Below, in pieces: positions 1 through 11,907 of a DNA stretch of 64,000 nucleotides (the stretch's first letter is position 1; the number at the start of each line of letters is the position of its first letter). The notes below the pieces were generated by a model. The model had not been told where the DNA came from, searched no databases, and saw nothing but the letters and a program-made list of their open reading frames with translations. The DNA is from Fulvia fulva (taxonomy: Eukaryota; Ascomycota; Dothideomycetes; Mycosphaerellales; Mycosphaerellaceae). The stretch is from the NCBI RefSeq assembly GCF_020509005.1, contig NC_063022.1, positions 2,666,001 through 2,730,000 of the forward strand. Reading direction: 5' to 3'. The translations under genes were made by a program, and so were the position numbers.

Positions 1-1412
1 TTTGAGAAGTCCGACCTCTGCACTAGCTCATTCCGCATATTGTCGAAGATGTAAAGCAGGAAGTGGGTGTCGCTTCTGGCGTAGTCGAACAATTCTTGCG
101 GAAGTGGCCGTATCCGCCAGTCTGCCATCTGATACTGCTTTTGCGCGTCAAAGTTGATGAACTTCTTCAGAAGGAAAGCCAGACTTCCACCAGTGTAGCC
201 CAATGCTCGTGAGGCATAATGCGTGTCGAAGAGCGCGACAATGTACAGTCCAAGGTCTCGTTGCAGCCACACAATGTCCATGTATGCGCCGTGCAAGATC
301 TTGAGGATGCCAGGATCGGCAAACACCTCATTCAAGCATTGCATCTTTCTCCTCCACGGCTGAAGCGTATCCACAACCCAGTCCTTGTCGCGCGTGCTGA
401 TCTGCATGAGTGATACTATACCTATGTATGTCCTGCTGTCGTGATGTTCCAGATCGATTGCAATCTCTTTCGCCTGCTTCAACTCTTCAAGCATTTCGTA
501 TAGTGCTTCCTCGGTATCGACGAATGTGGCGGTCGTGGATTCGAAGGGCTGGTACATGATCGGTTCGCTGATGGTATAGACGGACGACGGGTATCGGTAC
601 TGCTCGATTTCAAGCTGGTAGGGGTGTGGGTATCTGTTTGGTACGTTAGGATCAATGTTCCAACAGCGGAGTTTCAAAGACTTGGATGTAGGAAAGAAGA
701 ACTCGAAGCGTGAAGCTTTGTTACTGAAAGAGAAAAGATGCTTCAGACCATCTTCATGGTCCAGCACACCAAGTCGAGAGTGAGAAATGAGATGGTAGGC
801 GTACGATTCTTGCGTGTCCTCGTCAGAAGCGATGGGCGAAGTCTCCAGCGGCACTGCAGCATGCGGTTTGCTCTGCAGGAGCGGCTTGAAGGGAAGCACC
901 TCATCGTTCTTGGGCACGTGGTCGAAGTGCAGCTGTGGCTTCTCAAGCTCCTGTGTCTTGAGCGCGGCAGCGATTCGAGAGACCTTGGGCGGTTTGGAAG
1001 GAGCCGCCTGGGATTGTACTTAGCGGTGTCATCTCTTGCCAGTATTATACCATTTTACCTGCTCAATTCCCGGACTCAATCTCTTCACAGCGCCAGTAAA
1101 CTCATCCAAGGCAGTATCGGCGCGCTCGAGCAGGCTGTCGACGACATCAACGACGGCCTTCCAGTTGCCTTCGACCGAGTCGATATCTTTCAGTCGCGGA
1201 GGACGTACAAGCTCCGTGTTCGCTGTCGAAACGCCCAGAAGACGTTCCGCAAGACCCAGAAGACGCGCATTCTGCTGGTCGAGGGTGGTGCCGACAGACG
1301 AGTCGAGCGATCGGTGGAAGGCGAGGTCTTCGTTGCCGAGTGAGTTGGCGCTGCGGATGGTCGCGAGGAGGGACGATTTGATGTTCGCTTCGAGGCTGTT
1401 GAAGTCCTCCAT
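1..1412 (-). CDS. RRP6: Exosome 3'-5' exonuclease Rrp6 (N-terminal part, cut by window edge)
   Basis: Catalytic subunit of the nuclear RNA exosome, which trims rRNA, snoRNA and aberrant nuclear transcripts. The window holds about 450 N-terminal residues; the rest, including any HRDC domain, lies beyond base 1. Exon 1 (1412-1059) encodes a PMC2NT-like N-terminal domain. A 51 bp intron (1058-1008, GTAAAA...CCCAG, branch GCTAAG) joins in phase 0 to exon 2, which reads on to the window edge. DEDDy exonuclease motifs are visible: AIDLEHH near residue 302 (Exo I), a Tyr-Met-Asp segment downstream (Exo II) and YARSDTHFLLY near residue 425 (Exo III, with the Tyr). I chose the ATG at 1412 because MEDFNSLEANIK aligns with the usual start of fungal Rrp6; an in-frame ATG at 1496 would add 28 non-conserved residues. 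Identification is secure, the exact start less so. Confidence 0.9.
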
Positions 1413-2127
1413 ATTGCGCGATTGTCGGAGTGTTAGTTGCGCATTGGTGGGAGGTGCGGATGAGTATGTAATGTAGGCCTCATCGTTGTCGTGCACTTTT
1501 GCAAAGCTTCGAGTTCGAGGTGATGCGCGGCAGGGATCATGCCGCTAGCGTAACCTTATTTTGGGAGAGACGACCTTCCGAACCTTCCCGCACCAAGTTT
1601 CATTCATTCACATCAGGTCCATGCACGCGACATGTTGCTGTACCAAGCTGACTATTCCTCTGTAGCCAACGCTTTGTCGAGAAATACATACCACTGAGCT
1701 GAGTGATCCGGTCCAGGATCGTGCTCTTACTTCTGCATGGAGTCGGATGCATATGATGCGATCTGACAATTCCTCTCGATGTCTGGTCATTGACCAGCAT
1801 CACTGCACTCAACATGCCTCCGGAGTATGAGTCGCACAGTCTTCGGAACACATAAGAGCAAGGTCGATGCAAAATGATGATCGTGGTACAACATCGCGGA
1901 AGATCACGCTGCGTAGACGCGAGTGCGAATGCGTCGTGACCTCGCTTCAGGAACATCTCGGAGCATGAAGCTTCATGTCACACAGAATGCGGGCGTAGGA
2001 TTGCACGCGCTCTCAGGGGAGGAGTCAGCCGTGGCTTACAGGTAGGAGTTGCTCTTACTCTTTGTTCCTCCATCTCTCCAACCACTGCCATCTATCCCTC
2101 AGACACACCATAGATACATTACCCAGC
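1413..2127. other. Intergenic, promoter side of RRP6 and ATP9
   Basis: The two genes diverge, so this stretch should hold both promoters and 5' UTRs. I see no convincing coding frame, tRNA or repeat in it. Confidence 0.5.
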
Positions 2128-2690
<563 letters not shown>

Positions 2691-2990
2691 TGGGGAGATA
2701 CTCTACTCGTGACCGTTCGGGAAGTCTCAAGGGACTTGACAAGAGATTGTGGTAGATTACTTGGAATAGTACTGCTATGCATCTCCCCCATTTCGCGCCA
2801 TTCTTGCTGTTGTTCCAACATCTTGGGGCGTCAATTCTGGTGGAGTCCAGGAGGAAGGCAAGACGTGAAGGAAATACACGGCCAGTCTGCTTCGAACTGC
2901 TTCGCATGGAAAATCTACGCACCCCCTTTGACGGCAAGAGATTGATTAGGATAGACGCACCTCATATCATACCGCGCGCTCGTGGTAGCG

Positions 2991-4532
2991 CTAGTGTCGA
3001 AAACCCACACCGAAAATCGAACCCACCGCCGGCCCCTGCTCAGCCCTCCGCCTCTCATGCTCCTCCAGTACGAGCGCATACGCCGCGCGATCAGTGGTAA
3101 GCGTATTTGTAGTGGGACCATACGCACTTGCAAGGTCCTTGAGAAAGATGCTCCAAGCTTCATGGGGGGAGTAATGAATCTTGATATCCGTGGGAGGCTG
3201 ATGACCGACGTTTGTGCAGATGGAGAATAGACGGTCGTATATGGCTTCTTGGGAGAGAGTGATGGGAGGGGTGGAGGGGTTGATGCCGTAGTAGAGGGAT
3301 TGGAATTTTTGGGTCAGGAGGGGGGTGATGGTGGTGGGGAGGTAGTTTGTGGTGTTTTCGTGGGCGTTTTGGGCTAGGAGGTTGGGGATAGACTTGGGGA
3401 GTTCTGGCACGGCGGATGCTGTGTCCATTTCTGGGTTGGGGATGTAGTGGAAGAGAGCTGTGATGTCTGCTGGCATGTTGATCTCCTTGCACAGATCTTC
3501 AAAGGTGTAGTCGGGCTGTGTGGCGGCGAGGAGGGTTTGCAGAAACGCGGTGTCCGGGGCGTGCATGCAGTAGGTGATAATGTAGCCGAGGAAGTGGACG
3601 TATCTGTAGATCTTGGTGAAGTCCAGCGTACCGAGATGTTGGCGGAACTCGATTGTCTCCGAGGGTTTGGATTTTGGAATGTCGGTGTTGCTGAGGAACA
3701 TGTTATCGAAGTTGACCGTGGTGGCGTGACCGTAGAGCTCGTTGATGCTCAGGAATTGGAGTTCGAACATTCTGCACAAGGCGCGATAGCTCTGGCACTC
3801 TTCGATGTTCTGGAGCCAGGTGATGAGATTCCTGTCATGAGGCACATTCCGCGTGGCGTCATCAGCACAATGGTATAAGTGGCCATTGACGTGTAGAGAG
3901 GTCAGAGAGGCGTAATCCGGCCGCTTTAACTCCTCCTCGGACACATCACGTCTCCAAGTGTGCGCGGTCACTCGACTTGCTGCATGAATGGAATCGATCG
4001 CTCGCTCGTGGGCTAGGAAGATCTGGTAGATTCGTTTGGCGATGTCGATGGAGAAGCCCTTCTTACCATGTGCGAAATGGACGTGGTGGCCACAGGTTTC
4101 GTTGGTGATGAAGCGGCAGTCAAAGTTCTGTTCTATCCAGCGCAGGACGGTCAGGACTTGCTGGATTCGACCAGAGCAGCTTGGGTCATCAAGTCGAAGA
4201 ATAGGAGATGAGATCTCCACGGATCGCTGCACATGAGTGTCCGGTAGGAGAGCACGCTCGGTGGCGGTGAGCTCGGTGAGCTCTTCCTTGATGGACCAGG
4301 TGGTATAAGGCTCCGTGTTCTTGCTGTTGAAAGAAGGCCCCAGGCCATGCTTGCGAAGGAAGTAATGAAGAGCGTGGTGAATCTCGACATACTGACCGTT
4401 GCCAAAGTCACTATCGCAAAGGTCGACGTCCTTCTTCCAGATTAGGTCTTTCCACGGCGTGTTAGTGAAGGTATTCTGTGCATATACGGCGACAAACTCG
4501 AGTTCGACGCCGAATGTTAACGCAGAGTCCAT
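2991..4532 (-). CDS. Putative amidoligase-like enzyme (Amidoligase_2 family)
   Basis: An intronless frame of 513 residues. The N-terminus carries GVELEF, the signature start of the ATP-grasp-like COOH-NH2 ligases (Amidoligase_2, PF12224). Later family landmarks are a VEISSPIL strand, a His cluster in CGHHVHFAHG near residue 165 and ETIEFRQH near residue 290. The family is predicted to join a carboxylate to an amine using ATP; its fungal members have no assigned substrate that I know of. No signal peptide or membrane segment is evident, so it is probably cytosolic. The C-terminal 100 residues are variable and Pro/His/Thr-rich. The neighbours are unrelated housekeeping genes and give no functional clue. 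The family call is firm; the substrate is unknown. Confidence 0.8.
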   Translation of the reverse strand: MDSALTFGVELEFVAVYAQNTFTNTPWKDLIWKKDVDLCDSDFGNGQYVEIHHALHYFLRKHGLGPSFNSKNTEPYTTWSIKEELTELTATERALLPDTHVQRSVEISSPILRLDDPSCSGRIQQVLTVLRWIEQNFDCRFITNETCGHHVHFAHGKKGFSIDIAKRIYQIFLAHERAIDSIHAASRVTAHTWRRDVSEEELKRPDYASLTSLHVNGHLYHCADDATRNVPHDRNLITWLQNIEECQSYRALCRMFELQFLSINELYGHATTVNFDNMFLSNTDIPKSKPSETIEFRQHLGTLDFTKIYRYVHFLGYIITYCMHAPDTAFLQTLLAATQPDYTFEDLCKEINMPADITALFHYIPNPEMDTASAVPELPKSIPNLLAQNAHENTTNYLPTTITPLLTQKFQSLYYGINPSTPPITLSQEAIYDRLFSICTNVGHQPPTDIKIHYSPHEAWSIFLKDLASAYGPTTNTLTTDRAAYALVLEEHERRRAEQGPAVGSIFGVGFRH

Positions 4533-5691
4533 GATGACTTTGTGAGGTATTGGATGTTCAATTGATGAAAGAATGCAACGAATACTTGAAACGAGAGATG
4601 ACAGTCCAGCTGTATGAATGCAAGGAAAAGCGAGAAATGGTACAAATGGAGATGTGTGAGGTGTTGCCAGCCTTCAGCAGTACTGATTAATGGGATGTTG
4701 TCAAGTCCAAGGTGCTGCACAAAGGATCGACATGAACAAAGCGCTCCATTGATGAACGAGATTGAGCTCAGGAAATGTCGAAAGGTCCCGATATAGCTTG
4801 ACAAAGCCATCCTGTGTGTCGGCGTCTCGCATAGTGGGGACGTGAGAGGTGAATGTAGTGCAAAGTGACGGGCTACCGATTACCTTCGCTCGACGCTTCT
4901 GCTGCTGTCCAGCCTAACGATAGCATGCTCGACTCAAACAGACTCGTCGACGCAATAGAGCGCGTACTTGGCAGTCGAACGCAGCTTGCAAGGTATGCTG
5001 CGTAACCGGCTGCATCCTTGAATCCCTATAAGATGACGGTGTCGACAATGTGCTGATGAAGTGCCTGTGACCTGTGTAGATTATTCTCTCGGTCCTCGAT
5101 AAAGTGATGGGCGCCGGTGGAAGGCCGAATAAGAAGGCTTCAGCCTCGGTCTATTTCCGCAGTAGCGTGGTATGATGGTGTCGTGGCCTTTTTCGGGGGT
5201 CATGCAGCAAAGCTTCTCAGCCGAGCCAGCCTTCGTGATTTGTGTAAGCGAAGAATAGCTCCTAATCGAGACCTTCCGGAAGATGTCGCGTGCATAAGCG
5301 TATAGCATGAAACAGTGCTGTCGTCGACAAGAAATACATGCAAATAAGTCAGCAAGAACACAAGGATATGTGACGGTGTGGGAGAGAGCATTCGACTCTG
5401 TGGAATGGCCGGGGTGCAGGCGAAAGGGCGCAAGGCTGAAGAAGTGTGAAGTGTGAGCGCGGGTGCGGCATTCGTGCTTTCGCGCAGCCGAAGCGGACGT
5501 GCCTTCCGTGGCAAAAAGCCCCCGCATCTTCTAGAGGCGAGCAGCTCGACGTCGACACCACCGACACCTTCAACGACGGCCGAATTCTCCGTCGGCTGAC
5601 ACCCATTTTCTGCGGCCGAACGCGGTGGTGACCACGATTTGCCCTCTGGGCACTTACCGGCAACACCCTCGTTAGAGATATTGCTTGCTGC
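4533..5691. other. Intergenic between divergent genes
   Basis: Promoter side of the amidoligase-like gene (left) and the zinc-finger gene (right). Short frames exist on both strands but none shows conserved motifs or codon usage like the neighbours. Nothing else recognised. Confidence 0.4.
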
Positions 5692-5869
5692 ATGGTGCTG
5701 GCGATGGGGTTGCAAGAGGCCAACGGCAGACGCGAGGCTCCGTCGTCGCCGTCGCATCGAGCATCGTGAGTTTCTGGGATCTTCTTCGGCACACTGCAGC
5801 CCTCCGCTAGAACTAACACACACCCTTCGCAGCAACCATGTCACCCACGCTCACCCTCACCCTCACGCT

Positions 5870-5968
<99 letters not shown>

Positions 5969-7939
5969 GTCGCACCGGTATCGCCAGCAAGGCCTGCAAA
6001 CAGCAAACCACTGCACTTACCGTCGCTCTCTGCACACACTCCTGCATCGCCCGACTCGAGCGTCTTCAACCATAATCCTGTGCACTGGGGCGCGTACCGC
6101 TCCTACGGTGGCGGGGAAAAGCCGCCTTTTGCACCCGGAGCTGGCGACAGGCTGACCATTACTCGAATTGCTGATCGACACGAACCGCAGCAGCAACAGC
6201 ATCCGCAACATCAACCGCAGCAACCGCCGCCGCCGCAGCGAAAAGAAGAATATCCTGTTCAGAGCCCTATCCACTATGCGCCGAACGGACAGCTTCCCAC
6301 CCCAGTAGAGAACGGCCATCACCTCCCCGCCTGGAACCCGTATCGTCAGCCGATGCCCCCCGGGATGCCGCCTCAACAGTCACAAACCGCTGAAGCGCCC
6401 ATCATCCGCCGACGAAGAGCACAGTCATCGCGAAGCTCAATCGACTCGCCAAGCACTCCCATTTCACCCGGACCGGTGCCTAAACGCCACAACCCGGCCA
6501 AGCGCTCTTCCCTCAGCTTGTCCAAAGACGGCGGCGGACCGCTCCCTTCAACGTCGAGCAATCGATCTTTTCCATGTCCCTTGACAATCTACGGCTGCAC
6601 ATCCACATTTGGGTCGAAGAACGAGTGGAAGCGACATGTCAATACTCAGCACATGCGTCTCGGTTTCTGGAGATGCGATCTGTGTCCGAATGGCGATCGC
6701 AAACCCAATGACTTCAACAGGAAGGATCTCTTCATCCAGCATGTAAGGCGCATGCATCCCGCTGCTGCTAGTCGTACTGAAGCGACTTCCACTCCCCCGA
6801 AAGCGGGCAAGGATAACGAAAGCATGCAAGCGCTGCAGGATGCTGCGAATCGATGTTACAAAGCCCTGCGACATCCTCCCCAGCAGAGTTGCTGCTTGTT
6901 CTGCGATCAGCAATTCACTGGCAACGGCTCGTGGGATGACCGCATGGAGCACGTCGGGCGGCATCTGGAGCTCACGCGGCGAGAAGGACAACTACCACCA
7001 GATCCGCAGGAATGGGCACCGGATGATGCTGTCAATCAGTGGATGTTGAAGGAGCGCATCATCTTCCCCCATGGTCAGACTTTCGTGTTGGATGACCAAG
7101 GCTCAATAATCAAGCCAATCGTGCGACCAATCATCACTACTGCGCCGAAGCCTTTGCCGCCGTTGGTGAAGCCGCCTGAAACGAATGGCCACGTGGTGTC
7201 TGATAAGGTCATCTCCACGGACGTCTACGGTAGGGCTTCTTCGCCGAAGAGACGCTTCGATCCAGTCCATGATGCTGTCAGGCACGAGCGCAGTCGGAGT
7301 GGGGTAGGCGTGGAAGCTATGACAGGAGTAGCTGTGCAGACAAGGATCGATCCGCCTCACACGAATGGAGTGAGGCCGGAAGTGCAAGTCGCAGCGCAAG
7401 CAAAGCCCGCAGATACAAGACTCGAAGCCGGATCCAAAGCTCAGAAGGAAAGCGCCGACGATGCGGATCCTTATCTGGCACTCTTCAGCGCTATTAAGGG
7501 GACCGATGAGGAGACGGCGGATGTGGACGAAGCCGAAACGATGGAGAATGGTGACGACGAGGAGCTAGACGCTGCACCTGGAGCTGCTGATCAAAATGAA
7601 GAAGCAATGCCTGACTCAGGGATCGTACATCGACAGGGCACGCAGGCAGAGCGCATGAAGGACCAGACCGACATAAGCTACTACAGTACCATTAAGAATC
7701 GTACGTGGGGAGCGGTGCAAGCCATCGGACGACTTTTCGCTGGACCACGGCCAGAATCCGAAATGGGCTCAGCGGAGCCAGAGGGTGTCAATGGAGAAAG
7801 GTCTCCCAGCCCTGTTGCTAAGCGCACAAGGTCAGCCCGCGCGAAGGGAGATATCACCTTGGAAGGAGAAGAAGAGAGCGATCACGGCAGCCCTCCTCGG
7901 AAGCGGACCAGACAATCCGTTATCAGCTCGAGAAGCTGA
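5692..7939 (+). CDS. C2H2 zinc-finger protein with an N-terminal His-Pro repeat
   Basis: Two exons (5692-5765 and 5833-7939) give 726 residues. The 67 bp intron is canonical: GTGAGT donor, CTAAC branch and CGCAG acceptor. The splice is what sets the frame: exon 1 (starting MVLAMGLQ) joins to a frame in which a hexamer array is read as alternating His and Pro. A Pro/Gln-rich disordered region follows. The fingers lie in the middle: a C2H2 beginning CPLTIYGC and ending HVNTQH, a second beginning WRCDLCP and ending HVRRMH, and a third beginning CCLFC and ending HVGRHL. This spaced arrangement is common in fungal C2H2 regulators. The C-terminus is acidic and then basic (KRTRSARAKG, RKRTR), suggesting a nuclear protein. 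Probably a DNA-binding regulator; target unknown. The ATG at 5838 would read Leu-Thr repeats and stop early, so I rejected it. Confidence 0.75.
5848..5967 (+). repeat. Hexanucleotide minisatellite (CTCACC)n, about 20 units, coding for His-Pro
   Basis: About 120 bp of nearly perfect CTCACC units with one or two CTCACG/GCTCAC variants near the left end. It lies just inside exon 2 of the zinc-finger gene and reads His-Pro in its frame. Because the unit is six bases, length changes do not shift the reading frame. Confidence 0.95.
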
Positions 7940-8746
7940 GGCCGGGGAGAGAGTCGATTTTTGGACGGTCTAACTGTTAAAAGCGAAGATTGGGCGGTCC
8001 TTTTTGAAGTTTTTGTTCTCTTGATACGTGTTAGCGATGGACCAGTGTGTCTGTGGCTAAAGTTATATGGCCGGAGAAAGGCAGATGAAATTTCGACAGC
8101 AGTGACGACTCGGGAAAGTGGTAGACAGGACCAGGGGATATTATGGTGCATTTGGTAATTGCTGAACTGAAGCAGTGATCACGATATGTAGACTTGTCAT
8201 CTCAACCATGAAACCAAGATACATGTGTGCGCAGCCTTGGAGCGGCACACTGGGATGATGTCATTGCCGAACGTGCTTTCTGTGCATCCCAGCAACACAC
8301 GTGGCATGAGCATGTGTCTCAGCCTCATCACTTGGGCACAGTATGCTTCACGCTTCAATGCCTTTCGCATAAACATGCGCTACCAGGCAGGGCAAAGTCC
8401 ATGCATACGGCAGACACGATCCATGCTTGGCCGCAGGCATTACTGCTGGCGGAAGCACAACGATGCAGCTGAGGCATTCAGCCGAGAAATTTGATCCTGC
8501 CTCACCACTATCGTTCGAAGGATGTCACCTTCACAGACTTTAGAGACCGGTAGGCGTATGAACACGATCGCTTCAGAACCATGTAAAACGAGGTATGACA
8601 GTCGCCAAGCAGGCGCTCAGCCCTATAGCTCCCTCATCATGCTGCCTACCTGAGCTCTTGACATTGCATTCTACTGTCTGCAGCCTCAAACAACGGCACG
8701 CTCCTCGCCGCTATAGAGAAGACTCCCTCCCGCTTCTACCATCATC
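7940..8746. other. Intergenic
   Basis: 3' flank of the zinc-finger gene and 5' flank of the next gene. No supported frame or repeat. Confidence 0.4.
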
Positions 8747-9424
8747 ATGCCCACACCTCGCACAGCCTTCATATCCGGCCCCCTCGACGTCTCCCACGCC
8801 TACTTCACCGCTCACTACACCCCCCTCATCTCCTCCGCCATCGAACGCGGCGACTCCTTCGTTCTAGGCCCCGTCTCCGGCATCGATACTCTCGCCCTTG
8901 AGTACCTCCTCTCCCATAACCTCTCCACTGGGCGAATAAAGATCTATATGGCGTCCTGGGAGATCGCCAGTCGCCCGTCTTTCGTGAAGGAGATACGGGA
9001 GAATTTGGGGAAAGAGGGAGTGGTAGTGGCCAAGACGAAGGAGGGAGGGGATGTAACGACGACGCAAGGAAGAGACGCGGCTATGACAAGGGGGAGTGAG
9101 TATGATATCTTGAGGTTTAGGACGGAGGGGGAGTGTAAGAGGGGGTATGGAGTGAGGTGGAGGGCGAGGGTTAGTAATACGGAGAGGAATTGGAGGAGGA
9201 GGAGGAGGAGGAGGGATGGTAATGATAATGACGATGAGGGTGATGTGGTGTATGTGAGGCATTTGAGTTCTGAGGAGGTTAATGAGAGAAGAGGAAGGGA
9301 AGGTGACGGGGTACCTGAGTGTGATGGGATGTGCTGGGGACATCGGGATGTTGTGGAGGAGAGAGATGTGTTGGGAGTGGAGGAGGTTTGGGGGTTTGGG
9401 AATGATGGGGTGAGGATGAGCTGA
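8747..9424 (+). CDS. Conserved hypothetical protein, possible nucleotide-binding Rossmann-like (SLOG-type) fold
   Basis: A 225-residue frame. The first 90 residues look like a folded alpha/beta domain: a strand plus glycine turn in TAFISGPLD, then GDSFVLGPVSGIDTLAL, then the strand KIYMASWE. The strand-Gly-Pro and Gly-x-x-Ser-Gly-x-Asp pattern resembles SLOG/DprA-like or nucleoside deoxyribosyltransferase-like folds, which bind nucleotides; this is inference from pattern only. The C-terminal half is low complexity, with a seven-Arg run and an acidic stretch (DGNDNDDEGD), and its coding strand abruptly becomes G-rich. That tail may not be conserved or may not be wholly coding. The start at 8747 is the first ATG in frame and just precedes the folded part. 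Function unknown. Confidence 0.55.
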   Translation: MPTPRTAFISGPLDVSHAYFTAHYTPLISSAIERGDSFVLGPVSGIDTLALEYLLSHNLSTGRIKIYMASWEIASRPSFVKEIRENLGKEGVVVAKTKEGGDVTTTQGRDAAMTRGSEYDILRFRTEGECKRGYGVRWRARVSNTERNWRRRRRRRDGNDNDDEGDVVYVRHLSSEEVNERRGREGDGVPECDGMCWGHRDVVEERDVLGVEEVWGFGNDGVRMS

Positions 9425-10609
9425 AAAACCACGTCGCCGCGTACACTCGGACAATCCGCGGTTCTGGGGTTCGGAAACGATGAGTGTCAAGAGAGTTGGA
9501 AGGCCGCGAGGAGGTGCTATAGCGATCTGAAGCATCACAATGCTATCGCTTCGCTTGCTCCCACTTGAACAGCAGGAGTAATTCGCCCTTGCCCTGGTGT
9601 GCAGTCCATGACCGGGGAGAAGCATGGCATTTCGACGCTGGCAGACGCGCACAGTCCACTGCCTGATGCCGATAACCTTATCGGAAGCCCATGACATCGA
9701 GTCAGGACACCGCTAGCCCGGTAATAAGAGACCTCAATGTGGTACGAGCAGGTAACGATATTGGACAACCTCTCACTCAGTCAAGGAGCTGGCATCAGGA
9801 AAAATATCATATGTTCACAAGAAGTCCCGGCAAACTCCGGATTCTCGATATCCTGCCTCTTCGAGATACTGGGATTAAGCACGCCAAGCTCACGGACTCC
9901 GCGATGTATACAGGACACAGCCTTGAACTGACTCCATTCGGACAGTGCTAGGCGGCATTAATAGAGGCGTGATGCACTGTCAGGCCTCAGTCACTTGCTT
10001 GGTCAGGTACCAGGTATGCCCAAACCAGGGAATATGCCTTTGGGCGGAGAATACTTCCTGTCTCGTACAGCAGACGGTCATGTTCTCCGCCGATAGAAGC
10101 AGGCTCGAGTGAGTCGAGTAGGACGATTGCCATATGACAGACCGGCATCAGCATCCGCACAAGGCTGTAAACAGAAGAGGCAGGCCAGTGCAACACGGTT
10201 GCCTTGATAACATGGGTGCTAGTTCCGGTCCAAGCAGGCGCAGGAGCCACCTGGAGAGTGGCGTATATCATTGTGTCGATGGTAGCGACTACCGCCAATC
10301 ACTTTGCAAGAGCCGCGACGAATTGCAGATCGTGCGTAACGACGGGGAAAGAATGACCGTGGTGCCCTGCGACTCCTTCAGTTAGCCACATCTACGTCCA
10401 GAACAACATACCCGGTCCGCAACTGTTCTCATTGCTGGACAAGTATTCACCACAACATCTACGCCAATTGCTCCGACCTCACCATCTCAATCATCGAGCA
10501 TCATTGCGACGCATTTTCATTAAGCATCACCAAGCCAAGAGCATCGCGACGCACTCGCCATCAACAGATTCCTCTATATCCCAGGACAAGCCCCCTCTTT
10601 CACATCACA
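9425..10609. other. Intergenic
   Basis: About 1.2 kb with only short unsupported frames on both strands. No repeat or RNA gene seen. Confidence 0.4.
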
Positions 10610-11176
10610 ATGACAAGCCGCATCGCCTTACCAGAGCTCGGCCGCGGAGATGATGATATCGGCAGCATCATGGCAGGTGCACCAGCCTCAAACTTCAATC
10701 TACTCAAGAAACTCCTCCTGCTTGGCTCCACCAACACAATCGCCTGTCGAGTCACCGACACCGACGACGACACCGACCACATCTCTCGCTTCCTCATCCG
10801 ACTACACCACACATGCCCGAACATTAGCGAATTCAGAATCCACCTTGACATAGACTACCGCGTGAACGTTGAATGCTTCGCGGCTGAGCAGTTTAGGGGT
10901 ATCTTGCAGTGGCAGAAACTGAAGAAGGTGGTGGTCGAGGTGTCGAAGTGTCAGCAGGGGCCTGGTCAATTGAGTTGTGCTTCGGATGAGCAGGTCGTGC
11001 GTTTGAGGGAGAAGATTGTGATGGTTTTGCAGGCTGAGATGATGAGGAGGGGGATGAGAGTGAGTATTACCGCGCCTGGAGAGGAAATTAGTTGTCCGCG
11101 GATCAAGTTGTTGAATTTGAGAGAGGAGCATGGGAGGTGGGTTAGAGCGCAGCGGATTAGGGAGGAGATGATGTAG
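10610..11176 (+). CDS. Hypothetical protein, 188 residues
   Basis: A single open frame with start context ACAATGAC. I do not recognise it. It is soluble, with no signal peptide or membrane span. Alternating hydrophobic positions (FNLLKKLLLLG, ISEFRIHLDI, KLKKVVVEV) are consistent with a small alpha/beta or leucine-rich-like fold. It sits next to the PPELRNRIY-type gene cluster, whose members share a 'leucine pair then helix' C-terminal part, so it could be a highly diverged relative; no key motif proves this. Confidence 0.45.
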   Translation: MTSRIALPELGRGDDDIGSIMAGAPASNFNLLKKLLLLGSTNTIACRVTDTDDDTDHISRFLIRLHHTCPNISEFRIHLDIDYRVNVECFAAEQFRGILQWQKLKKVVVEVSKCQQGPGQLSCASDEQVVRLREKIVMVLQAEMMRRGMRVSITAPGEEISCPRIKLLNLREEHGRWVRAQRIREEMM

Positions 11177-11421
11177 GGGTGGGAACTTGCTTCATCGTGG
11201 TTGGCATGTGGGAGAAGTGACCCCAATCAACTCCTTCGCCCTTCTCTCAAACTTCACACATTGCTCCATCGCAAGTGCGATTGTGGTTGTCTTTTGCTTG
11301 CGGCCGATTGCTTTCATCACGCAATTCTTCTGAGAACCGGATCTAGTCCCTTCTCCTAGTCGCAGACCGTCCAGTCCCTATCGACCCATGGGCGAAATCA
11401 CATCCAAACAGGCCGCAACTC

Positions 11422-11907
11422 CAGGCCGCCATCCTCGGCGCCTCGCATCAAACCTACTCCGAAGCAACCTCTATCCTCTACGGTAAGAACACCATCATGG
11501 CATTCGAAGAGCGTGAGTTGCCACCGTCTCTCAAAACGATTGGCACATCGCTTCAGCACATCCGCAGAGTCGATCTCCATTATATCAGCACAAAACTCCA
11601 CTTCAAGAAGCTTCTCACGCTGCTGAAAGGGGCTGAGAGGCTGGAGGTTCCTGACATGAACCAGGAAACCCTTCGCTTCACGCCCGAGGAGCTGGCCGAA
11701 ATACCAGGGCCGTTCATGAGAGCGCTGCATAAGGCTCGAGGAAAGATCATGGACTATGACATGAAGAAGATGCTGGATGTTCTGGTCATTCAGGCCCAGC
11801 TTTGCTGGGCGAATGAGACCAATCGGGCGGAGTGGCACCCACTTGTTTGGAAGAGTGTAGTTTATGAGAGGAGATTCAAGCAGTTGATTGAGGCGACTTT
11901 GAAGTAG
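11422..11907 (+). pseudogene. 5'-truncated member of the PPELRNRIY (F-box-like) family
   Basis: The frame opens without an ATG and contains QAAIL, then SEATSILYGKNT, matching the middle of the intact relatives on the other strand nearby. It continues through LLKGAERL and ALHKARGK to IEATLK, the family C-terminus. The N-terminal PPELRN segment is missing: the same frame meets a TAG at 11344 and no start lies between. An internal ATG at 11497 would give a 136-residue protein lacking the N-terminal domain. Most likely a truncated duplicate. The family is common and lineage-expanded in Dothideomycetes; its role is unknown, and F-box-like ubiquitin adaptor function is only a guess. Confidence 0.65.

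Noticed and set aside
5848..5967. Telomere-like repeat
   Set aside because: The unit is CTCACC, not CCCTAA, and it lies inside an exon.
5813..6047. Minus-strand Arg-Val and Gly-Glu repeat frames
   Set aside because: Produced by the same minisatellite; no other coding evidence.
5838..6155. ATG-initiated frame reading a Leu-Thr repeat
   Set aside because: It is a shadow of the hexamer array; the spliced His-Pro frame leads into a long frame with C2H2 fingers.
9700..10400. Short frames on both strands as genes
   Set aside because: No motif, no introns, no codon pattern like the neighbours.
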